A stretch of 11,951 bases of DNA from UMGS172 sp045651745 (GTDB taxonomy: Bacteria; Bacillota; Clostridia; Oscillospirales; Acutalibacteraceae): assembly GCA_045651745.1 (NCBI GenBank), contig JAZRSW010000001.1:1-11951 (forward strand), read 5' to 3'. Under the pieces are notes generated by a model. The model searched no databases, was not told the DNA's origin, and saw nothing but the letters and a program-made list of their open reading frames with translations. Positions within the stretch are counted from its first letter, which is position 1; each line of letters starts with the position of its first letter. Below, piece by piece: positions 6,036-11,951 of the stretch. The position numbers were made by a program, and so were the translations under genes.

Positions 6036-7589
6036 TCAAACCAAAGTCGTTTTTATTTTGTTTTTGTTTTCATACATCGCATCATCGGCGCGTTTGAATA
6101 CATCCTCAAAGTGCGCATCTATACCAGGGTCAAATCTAACAAAGCCTCTTGCAATGCTAATTGGAATCTTTATGTCGTCTTCTTCAATATAGGTATTCGC
6201 ACAGTTGAAATCCAATTGGGCAAACAATTTTTCACAGTTTTCCAAATCGCTATTTTGGAGAATTACCAAAAATTCATCACCGCCGATTCGAAATACAGGA
6301 CTTCTTTTAAATACCTCTGAAATAAGTTTTGCAGCGGATATGATTAGTTTATTACCTATAGCATGTCCATAATTATCGTTTGTCTCTTTGAGATTGTTCA
6401 AATCAAGAACAACAACGCCGAACTCTGAATTTTCACCCTCTATTTCTTGATCGAACTTAGATACCCAAGCAGTATAGGACGTGGCGTTTCTAAGTCCCGT
6501 AAGTGAATCACGATTAGCAGAAAGCTGCAACTGTTCTTCTCGCTCACGCAGTCGCAACGTCATATTTTTAAATGCGGTACTTAAATGTTTAATTTCATAC
6601 GTGTTGCTATGTATGATTTCTACGTCATAATCTCCATTTGAAAGTTTGACCGATGCATCCGTTAATTTCTTTAATGGGTCTACTATCTTTTGAACTATAA
6701 TAATAGCTATAATCATAAACACAGCCAAAAGAATTAGTACGGTAAACATAATCTTAAAAGTGATTTCGTGTCTTATTTGCCTAATATCATTATAGCTTGC
6801 GGATACAACAAGAGTCATTCCGTTTGCCAACTCTTTCGACTTACGCAGATATTTTTTCAAGTTCACTTTGTTTTTTATCCCGGTTTCTTGCACGTCGTTG
6901 CAAATTATTTCTCCATCTATTTCCAAATGAGCAAATCCGTTTTCATAAAGTTTAATTCCGTGTACCATATCGGATAAAACCGTATAATCAAAGTCCATTC
7001 CAACAATACCAATAAACTTTTCTTCAAAGTACATCGGTATCACATACGAAATCATCCATATATTATTGTTTTGATTTTTGTAAGGTTTTATCCAAATAGG
7101 TTTTCCTGCTTCATAAGGTTGCCAAAACCAACCAACGTGCTCCATATCACCTTTTTCATAAGCGGTTATATCGGTTGGTTCAAAATGTATGAGCTCGTCA
7201 CTTCCGGTTGTTTTACTGTAAAACAGACCGGATGTGCCGTCGGATATAGCGGGGTCAAATCTAAAATAATACCCAACAGCGCCATTGGTACTCGTGTGTT
7301 TAGTAATATCAACAAACATTTGGTCAGCGCTCTGAATAACCTTTTTTTGCAAAGTCTTATTTTCAATATCCTCTTTACTTGTGAAAAAATCCATCAAATA
7401 ACTTTCCATAATTTTGACCGATTTTTCGATATTGGTTAAGCTATCGTTTATTTTAGAAGCTTCGTTGTCGCAAGTAACCCTAACAAAATCTTCAGCTTGA
7501 GCTTGAACGTAATTATCTACTTCGTAAAGGCTTAGTCCACCAATAAAAAAGGTTATAGCAAGCATCGCTATTGGAATAATTAATCTCAC
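6036..7589 (-). CDS. Membrane diguanylate cyclase: dCache sensor, HAMP, GGDEF
   Basis: Makes cyclic di-GMP from two GTP in response to an extracellular signal. It has 517 residues. Domain order: helix 1 (about 2-21), extracytoplasmic double-Cache sensor (about 30-270, with GWFWQPYEAGKPIWIKPY and FIGIVGMDFDYTVL), helix 2 (280-299), HAMP (about 300-352), GGDEF domain (355-517). The active site is intact: RIGGDEF (434-440) and metal-binding D396 in LDLNNLKETND, so it should be catalytic. The inhibitory I-site RxxD expected five residues before GGDEF reads FKRS, so product feedback is probably absent. No EAL domain is attached. The start is GTG at 7589, supported by GAGGAGG 6 nt upstream. It is the last gene of the five-gene run, 12 nt after its neighbour. 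The ligand is unknown; the dCache amino-acid-binding pattern was not evident. Confidence 0.92.
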   Translation of the reverse strand: MRLIIPIAMLAITFFIGGLSLYEVDNYVQAQAEDFVRVTCDNEASKINDSLTNIEKSVKIMESYLMDFFTSKEDIENKTLQKKVIQSADQMFVDITKHTSTNGAVGYYFRFDPAISDGTSGLFYSKTTGSDELIHFEPTDITAYEKGDMEHVGWFWQPYEAGKPIWIKPYKNQNNNIWMISYVIPMYFEEKFIGIVGMDFDYTVLSDMVHGIKLYENGFAHLEIDGEIICNDVQETGIKNKVNLKKYLRKSKELANGMTLVVSASYNDIRQIRHEITFKIMFTVLILLAVFMIIAIIIVQKIVDPLKKLTDASVKLSNGDYDVEIIHSNTYEIKHLSTAFKNMTLRLREREEQLQLSANRDSLTGLRNATSYTAWVSKFDQEIEGENSEFGVVVLDLNNLKETNDNYGHAIGNKLIISAAKLISEVFKRSPVFRIGGDEFLVILQNSDLENCEKLFAQLDFNCANTYIEEDDIKIPISIARGFVRFDPGIDAHFEDVFKRADDAMYENKNKIKTTLV

Positions 7590-7601
7590 GAGGCGCCTCC
7601 T

Positions 7602-8561
7602 CTATATAAACATTCGTATTAATGTCTTGACTATCTCTGATAAAAGGTCGCCGACAATACCAATCGCCAAAAGCAAGACCATATACAAGAACATACTGTT
7701 TTTACTTACCGAATTTTTGACAACATTATAGTAAAAATTAAAGTGTCCCTTAAGATTATCTTCACGATTTTGTTGCCACTGATAGGTAATAACGTCTTCG
7801 CATTTATATTTATTCGGCAAATAACCTTCGTATAGATTTTCTTCCAAACGTCTAATACGGTAACAACCCGCATCATTTAGTTCGTAATTTTCGTCAATAG
7901 AAAGTGTAACAACCGCTTTTTTTAGTTTTTGACGGTGAAATACACCAATTCTTGTGATTTCCTCGGGTAAAAGCCGAGATTCGTTAATGCGAATAGAATA
8001 TCCATATTTTTCGGACACAACAGGTGTCGTAATCAAATCACGAAGTCGGTCCATTGTATTGCCCACGTCTACACGTGGCTTAAATATGACGTCCACGGTT
8101 TTGTGAGGCATACGCCAAATAAAATATGCTTCATCATTATCTAAGAACTGCTGAATTTTTTCAAAATTGATGCTCATAAGCGTGCCATCGGACAACGCGG
8201 CCACTTCATATTCCAAAGTGCTTATATGTACAATATCCACCGTTTTCCCGTTATAGGCAATTTCCGATGTATGCTCATTTTTCTTATAATCAACAATACA
8301 AGCGGCGCTAAAAGTCGCTTGTAAAATTTTTGTGTCATTAAAAAGCAAAGATACGTCTTCAATTTCATCAGTAGAAACAGCAAACGGAACATATACGTGT
8401 AACGATTTGCTGGATTTTATACCACGTATGCGAACAGCTAAATCAATGTAACTTTTGCCTTTTGGGTTTAGCCAATCGTTAATATAGACCGTACTGGTAT
8501 CATCACCATCCACCCATATTGCCCAACCATCATCAGCAAACTTTTTATGTTTTTTAGGCAT
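7602..8561 (-). CDS. Tail-anchored protein of unknown family
   Basis: I do not recognise this 319-residue protein. It starts with a basic stretch (MPKKHKKFADDGW), has a long hydrophilic, beta-rich-looking region of about 285 residues with no signal peptide, and ends in a single hydrophobic helix (about 289-309, FLYMVLLLAIGIVGDLL) and a short basic tail. This predicts a cytoplasmic domain held to the membrane by its C-terminus. Notable stretches are GWAIWVDGDD (12-21), YFIWRMPHKTVDVIFKPR (146-163) and CYRIRRLEENLYEGYLP (233-249). There are no catalytic motifs I can identify. Its ATG overlaps the end of the GNAT gene by 8 nt and the cyclase gene follows 12 nt later, so co-translation and a shared job with the cyclase are plausible but inferred. 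Confidence 0.8.
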   Translation of the reverse strand: MPKKHKKFADDGWAIWVDGDDTSTVYINDWLNPKGKSYIDLAVRIRGIKSSKSLHVYVPFAVSTDEIEDVSLLFNDTKILQATFSAACIVDYKKNEHTSEIAYNGKTVDIVHISTLEYEVAALSDGTLMSINFEKIQQFLDNDEAYFIWRMPHKTVDVIFKPRVDVGNTMDRLRDLITTPVVSEKYGYSIRINESRLLPEEITRIGVFHRQKLKKAVVTLSIDENYELNDAGCYRIRRLEENLYEGYLPNKYKCEDVITYQWQQNREDNLKGHFNFYYNVVKNSVSKNSMFLYMVLLLAIGIVGDLLSEIVKTLIRMFI

Positions 8562-9243
8562 TGTTTTTGTTCCTTTCCGTTTGTTCTATCGGTTTTCTAA
8601 CCATAGCATAATGTGTAACCGGTGTTTTAGGAATAAGTTCTTCCTTCATTAATTCAAATCCATAATGCTGATACAACCCAACATTTATTTCTTTGTTGGT
8701 TTCTAAATAAGAAACCATTCTTTCGTCATCACAAAACCGGAGCATTGGGCGCATTAGCTTACTTGCAATACCTTTACCTTGAGCGTCTTTTTTAATAGAA
8801 AGATTGTATAGGTACCAATCGTAATTATCGGTAAAATCTTTTTTCAGATTCATGGCATAGGTTTCATAGGTTAAAAGTCTGCCAATAATCGAGGGCCCTG
8901 AATGAAGTATGAGGCTAAGTCCTCCGTTCATTAAAAACGGTAGAGTTTTACTGCCTGTAAATCCGAAAGGTAACCAAACTGCAAAGCCATTGATTTCTTC
9001 ACTATCGGCATAAATAACAGAATCCTCAGTCATTGTTTTAAGCGAAATTTGCATAATGAGTTTAGATGCTTTCGCATCGTATTTACCTTTAGTGAGCCAA
9101 TTGTGTAATGGATAATCACGGTAGGCGTCTGCCGCAACCTCAGAAAGACGGTCAAGGTCCTTTTTCTGCACAATATATAATCCCGCTTTTTCTATCGCTT
9201 TCTTCGCAAGCGGAATTTCAATTTTTCTTACTAATTTATCCAT
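8554..9243 (-). CDS. GNAT family N-acetyltransferase
   Basis: Transfers an acetyl group from acetyl-CoA to an amine of an unknown small molecule or protein. It has 229 residues, cytoplasmic. The acetyl-CoA-binding motif A is WYLYNLSIKKDAQGKGIASKLM (143-164), with the Q/R-x-x-G-x-G/A pyrophosphate loop as QGKGIA (155-160). Motif B follows with YLETNKEINVGLYQHYGFEL (179-198). The YLET...N..LY..YGF pattern and the C-terminal HYAMVRKP resemble puromycin-acetyltransferase-like GNATs, but that does not define a substrate. The ATG at 9243 has GGGAG about 5 nt upstream. It is the third gene of the run, and its 3' end overlaps the next gene by 8 nt, suggesting translational coupling. Confidence 0.88.
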   Translation of the reverse strand: MDKLVRKIEIPLAKKAIEKAGLYIVQKKDLDRLSEVAADAYRDYPLHNWLTKGKYDAKASKLIMQISLKTMTEDSVIYADSEEINGFAVWLPFGFTGSKTLPFLMNGGLSLILHSGPSIIGRLLTYETYAMNLKKDFTDNYDWYLYNLSIKKDAQGKGIASKLMRPMLRFCDDERMVSYLETNKEINVGLYQHYGFELMKEELIPKTPVTHYAMVRKPIEQTERNKNNA

Positions 9244-9278
9244 CGCAACTCCCTACACGACACATTTCAAAATCAAAA

Positions 9279-9617
9279 TCAAGACTTTTTATTTGTTGCC
9301 AACTTGTGAGTAAGCAAAACAATAATAAGCACCATAAACAAAACTGCACTTACTTTATGAATAATCGCAAGTGCAACGATACCGTGGACGTTCATAATCA
9401 CGATGCCGGTAATCAAGGCGATACCATAGAATGCTCTCATAATGACTTCAAGTGCAGGAATTTTCCATTCTTTTTTTGTTAAAACGGCATAAACAACTAA
9501 AACTAAGACGCCAACTGCAGAAATAGCAATATGTGCGGTCATACCGGTAGTTCTAAGTAAGAATAACAAAGCACCGATTACTAACATTACTGGGGTAAAA
9601 ATCAAATCTTTTTTCAT
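9279..9617 (-). CDS. Small four-helix integral membrane protein
   Basis: A 112-residue, very hydrophobic protein with four predicted helices (about 5-22, 28-46, 58-77, 82-104) and a short basic C-terminus (THKLATNKKS). Start ATG at 9617 chosen because GGAG lies 9 nt upstream; the alternative TTG at 9632 would absorb that site into the gene. Histidines occur at or in helices: H29, H78, H87, H104. This loosely recalls bis-histidine heme proteins of the cytochrome b561 type, but I see no family signature and make no functional call. It follows the Pr6Pr-like gene by 18 nt, so it is co-transcribed. Confidence 0.75.
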   Translation of the reverse strand: MKKDLIFTPVMLVIGALLFLLRTTGMTAHIAISAVGVLVLVVYAVLTKKEWKIPALEVIMRAFYGIALITGIVIMNVHGIVALAIIHKVSAVLFMVLIIVLLTHKLATNKKS

Positions 9618-9635
9618 AACATTTTTCTCCAATTA

Positions 9636-10316
9636 TTATTTATCAATTTTTTTCTTGCCAAGCCTATCAAGACCAAAGAACAAGAATCCGACAATAACGA
9701 ATGCGGCAGAAAGAATACCAATCCAGGTAAGAACACCGCCCACACCCTGTGTATCAAGATTCACAAAGAAATAAGGATAGATAAGAGGAGTGGTGGTAGT
9801 AGGAATCAAAATCGAAGAATCAAACTGCAAGATGACTGCTTGAACAAGAAGAAAAATAACATAAATAAGCGGGAATGCAATAGAAGCAACGGGAAAATAC
9901 CATTTACTCTTTTTGCGCTCGTAAAACAGGAACCAGTCAACTATGTACATAACGGGAAGAACTACGTGGAAACAAAGGCTACCAATTCTCCAGTTTGCTT
10001 GAGGGTCACGACCTTCGGCACCTGCGAGCATAATATTGAATACAAGGAAGGTCAGCAAAATGCCGAGCATGCCGATAAACTTCAAAATGGGAGCAGCGGA
10101 AACGAAACTATCTTCCTTTTTCTTTGCTGTTTGGATAAGACCTGCAAGCATAACACCAATACAGAGAAAATTACTGATATTGGTGAAGTGAACGTAGAAA
10201 TCCCAACGAATAGTGTTTACATTGTCAAAGATTCCAAGGCATGCCACAAATCCAACAATACCGAGCGTGACGTAGATAGTCTGATAAATCAATTGTGCCG
10301 TTCTGTTTTTAATCAT
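9636..10316 (-). CDS. Pr6Pr/AIG1-like (FAR-17a) membrane protein
   Basis: A 226-residue polytopic protein with about six helices. The pattern matches the bacterial Pr6Pr family, related to animal AIG1/ADTRP: FYVHFTNISNFL (40-51), NIMLAG (94-99), FHVVLPVMYIVDWFLF (116-131), a YP-F motif (180-184), GVGGVL (191-196) and a final helix ending GLDRLGKK. AIG1 and ADTRP are membrane hydrolases of fatty-acid esters of hydroxy fatty acids that use a conserved Thr and His; T45 in HFTNISN and H117 in FHVVLP are the natural counterparts by position, an inference from motif order. The bacterial role is unknown. The ATG at 10316 has AAGGAG 8 nt upstream. It is the first gene of the run, behind its own promoter and after the terminator of the two-component genes. 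Confidence 0.75.
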   Translation of the reverse strand: MIKNRTAQLIYQTIYVTLGIVGFVACLGIFDNVNTIRWDFYVHFTNISNFLCIGVMLAGLIQTAKKKEDSFVSAAPILKFIGMLGILLTFLVFNIMLAGAEGRDPQANWRIGSLCFHVVLPVMYIVDWFLFYERKKSKWYFPVASIAFPLIYVIFLLVQAVILQFDSSILIPTTTTPLIYPYFFVNLDTQGVGGVLTWIGILSAAFVIVGFLFFGLDRLGKKKIDK

Positions 10317-10360
10317 AATAAATCTCCTTATAATAAAATTTATTTTTGAAAAGGCGAAAG

Positions 10361-10392
10361 GAATACTAAGCCTATTTTCTATCTTAGAATAC
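10361..10392 (-). repeat. Short repeats at the promoter of the five-gene run
   Basis: GAATAC occurs at 10361-10366 and 10387-10392 (26 bp apart), and CTAAG (10366-10370) is inverted as CTTAG (10383-10387) across the -10 box. These could be an operator for the adjacent winged-helix regulator, but the units are short and could be chance. Confidence 0.25.
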
Positions 10393-10409
10393 CATTAAGA
10401 GTATGACAA
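10381..10409 (-). promoter_or_regulatory. Promoter of the five-gene run
   Basis: Minus strand: -35 TTGTCA (10404-10409), 17-nt spacer, -10 TAAGAT (10381-10386). It predicts a leader of about 58 nt before the Pr6Pr-like start. It lies just past the terminator of the two-component pair, so the run is an independent unit. Confidence 0.5.
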
Positions 10410-10429
10410 ACTTCTTACAAATAATAAAT

Positions 10430-10458
10430 AAAAAAGCCGTCTGTTCGACGGCTTTTTT
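10430..10458. terminator. Intrinsic terminator of the two-component genes
   Basis: Stem GCCGTC (10436-10441) with GACGGC (10447-10452), loop TGTTC, extended by six A-T pairs. On the minus strand it ends in TTTTTTATTTATTATTT, 5 nt after the response-regulator stop; it could also work on the plus strand. Confidence 0.9.
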
Positions 10459-10463
10459 ATTTA

Positions 10464-11243
10464 TTATTTTGTTTTTCTTTCCCAAAGCAATCCGCAAGTT
10501 GCTTCTGCCCAACTATACTGGGATATATACTCTCCGAAAAATTCAGGCTTTCCGGTTTTTAAGTAATTAAAATAATCACAATCAATTTTCTTAGTGTTTA
10601 CAGAATACAAATAATTATTTCTTTTAAAAATATCTTCCATCCCTATTACTTCAAGGGTTTGACGCAAATCACGAAATAATTGGTGAATATAATTTTTGTT
10701 CTTTCGTTCTTCATCATTTTCCCAAAGCGCAACCCCAATTTCAGCAACTGTAACGCCCGCACCGTTTCTGTCAATCAAAAATGCAAACAACTCTTTGGTT
10801 TTTGAGCGCTTGAATGTCAGTTTTTCACCATACGCCAAAACCTCAAAATTGCCAAAACATTTTACTGTAAGCGGTTTTTCTTTTTGGCGAATACCTTTTA
10901 TGTTATCAATCTCAACCTGCACGTCTTTAGCCGATACAGGTTTCATCAAATATCCCGAAGCGTGAAGCTTAAACGCGGAAATGGCATATTCCTCATGTCC
11001 CGTGCAAAATACTATTTTACAATCTGGACAAGCATCTATAATCTTTTCCGCAAGGGCGAGTCCACCCATACCACGCATATTAATATCCAAAAAAGCAATA
11101 TCGACCAAATTTCCTTTTACAAATTCAAGCGCTTCATCGCAGGCGGAAAACTTTGTCACTTCGGCAATATCGGGCGAAGCACTGATTGCCGCCACCAAGG
11201 CACCGAGCATCAATATCTCATCATCCACTGCTATGGCAATCAT
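10464..11243 (-). CDS. Response regulator: receiver plus winged-helix (SARP/BTAD-like) DNA-binding domain
   Basis: A transcription factor switched by phosphorylation from the adjacent kinase. It has 259 residues. The receiver domain (1-115) has the acidic pocket D7-D8, phosphoacceptor D53 (FLDINM), T81 (FCTGHEEYA) and K101 (LMKPVS), all intact. From about 124 a winged-helix domain of the OmpR/SARP type follows (LTVKCFGNFEVLAYGEKL, then FKRSKTKELFAFLIDRNG, WENDEERKNKNYIHQLFRDLRQ), and the C-terminus (DCDYFNYLKTGKPEFFGEY) looks like the start of a BTAD domain, which is truncated to about 40 residues. Start ATG at 11243 has AAGGAGG 7 nt upstream and overlaps the kinase stop as ATGA, so translation is coupled. 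Its targets may include its neighbours, which is inferred. Confidence 0.9.
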   Translation of the reverse strand: MIAIAVDDEILMLGALVAAISASPDIAEVTKFSACDEALEFVKGNLVDIAFLDINMRGMGGLALAEKIIDACPDCKIVFCTGHEEYAISAFKLHASGYLMKPVSAKDVQVEIDNIKGIRQKEKPLTVKCFGNFEVLAYGEKLTFKRSKTKELFAFLIDRNGAGVTVAEIGVALWENDEERKNKNYIHQLFRDLRQTLEVIGMEDIFKRNNYLYSVNTKKIDCDYFNYLKTGKPEFFGEYISQYSWAEATCGLLWERKTK

Positions 11244-11951
11244 TTCTCCACCTCCTTAGGAATTTGAATCAGGACCTTAGTTCCAACACCCTCTGTACTT
11301 TCTATTTGGAGAGTGCCGTTTACCATTGCCTTCAGTCTTCCTCGAATATTACGGATACCTACGTGCTTTCTTTCGTCAAGCAAAACACCTGTATCAAATC
11401 CAACGCCATCGTCCTCTACCGAAACACAGTAATACGTATCCGTTTCATAGGATACCACACGAATCGTGCCTCCTTTTTGCAATTTCATCAATCCGTGCTT
11501 GATTGCATTTTCTACAATCGGCTGAATGGTAAGCGCAGGAATATGAAAATCGCCCGAATTCATTTCAAACGAGAAGGTCATATCCGGAAAACGCACATTT
11601 TCAATACTGATGTAATGGTGTACGTGCTCCATTTCTTGCGACATTAAAATCGGTTTTGGATTATCAAGTTCTCCGAAATTACCGCGCAGATATTTGGCAA
11701 AGTTATGAACAAGTTCCCCTGCTTTTTGGGGCTCGATAATGCAAAGTTGTTCAATGCTACCAAGTGTGTTATATATAAAGTGCGGACGAATTTGGCTCAT
11801 CATGGTAGAAACTCTGCTTTCTGTGAGCTGCGCATTCAGCATAATTTTCTCGGTTTCCAATTCTTTGGCTTTCGCGAGAGCATTGATGCTGTTTGGTATA
11901 ACATTAAGCACTGCAACCATGGCGACGATCAAAAAAACGATAAACACATAT
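11240..11951 (-). CDS. LytS-type sensor histidine kinase (N-terminus outside window)
   Basis: A membrane kinase that autophosphorylates on histidine and passes phosphate to the response regulator encoded next. The frame is open to the right edge, so 236 C-terminal residues are visible. They comprise part of a last transmembrane helix (MFIVFLIVAMVAVLNVIP), a coiled linker (about 24-48 from the first visible Met), the His_kinase phosphoacceptor region with SQIRPHFIYNTL (H56 by that count), and an HATPase domain with N box ENAIKHG (146-152), G1 box DDGVGF (179-184) and G2 box STEGVGTKVLI (217-227). The RPHF-YN signature places it in the LytS/YehU class rather than the EnvZ class. The long alanine- and glutamate-rich linker resembles 7TM-sensor kinases of Clostridia; the sensor itself is not visible. 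Confidence 0.92.
   Translation of the reverse strand, partial: YVFIVFLIVAMVAVLNVIPNSINALAKAKELETEKIMLNAQLTESRVSTMMSQIRPHFIYNTLGSIEQLCIIEPQKAGELVHNFAKYLRGNFGELDNPKPILMSQEMEHVHHYISIENVRFPDMTFSFEMNSGDFHIPALTIQPIVENAIKHGLMKLQKGGTIRVVSYETDTYYCVSVEDDGVGFDTGVLLDERKHVGIRNIRGRLKAMVNGTLQIESTEGVGTKVLIQIPKEVEK

Noticed and set aside
9840..10349. 169-codon plus-strand frame
   Set aside because: Antisense to the Pr6Pr-like gene, low complexity (rich in N and K), no ribosome site; the minus-strand frame has family motifs.
11186..11647. 153-codon plus-strand frame
   Set aside because: Antisense to the kinase gene, whose catalytic motifs are in the minus-strand frame.
1..11951. CRISPR array, insertion sequence or toxin-antitoxin pair
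   Set aside because: No regularly spaced repeats, no transposase motifs and no small paired genes were found.

Overview
The window looks like a chromosomal segment of an AT-rich, Gram-positive anaerobe of the class Clostridia, probably an uncultured gut-type lineage. The RNase P RNA has the ancestral type A layout rather than the Bacillus type B. Several Shine-Dalgarno sites are perfect AGGAGG matches and promoters are sigma-A-like with 17-nt spacers. Proteins such as YibE/F, AgcS and the LytS-type kinase paired with a winged-helix regulator have a clostridial flavour. No species can be named from sequence alone. Nearly all protein genes are on the minus strand; the plus strand carries only a partial gene at the left edge, rnpB and a tRNA-Ser.

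Left part (1-5440): the tail of a plus-strand membrane protein converges on a cytoplasmic GH32 beta-fructosidase with an unusually short C-terminal domain; a 14-bp perfect palindrome lies between them. Upstream of GH32 is a YibE/F membrane protein, divergent from rnpB. rnpB has a clear promoter and shares a bidirectional terminator with the convergent fruK. fruK (1-phosphofructokinase) overlaps by ATGA the end of an AgcS sodium:alanine/glycine symporter gene. GH32 and FruK both point to fructose or fructan use, but no PTS transporter is visible.

Middle (5440-6035): back-to-back promoters for agcS and tRNA-Ser(GGA). The tRNA ends in a strong terminator. About 190 bp further on, the terminator recurs as a 33/36-identical copy. 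Between the copies lies a G+C-richer block holding three inverted repeats and no convincing gene. This is the most unexplained piece of DNA in the window.

Right part (6036-11951): a two-component pair (LytS-type histidine kinase cut by the window edge, and a receiver plus winged-helix response regulator, coupled by ATGA) ends at a strong terminator. After it, a separate promoter starts a probable five-gene operon: Pr6Pr/AIG1-like membrane protein, small four-helix membrane protein, GNAT acetyltransferase, a tail-anchored protein of unknown family, and a membrane dCache-HAMP-GGDEF diguanylate cyclase. The likely flow is signal sensing at the membrane leading to c-di-GMP synthesis, with unknown roles for the three or four other proteins.

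No CRISPR array, transposase, integrase or recognisable defence system is present. The best candidates for something undescribed are the tail-anchored protein in the cyclase operon and the structured block between the duplicated terminators.
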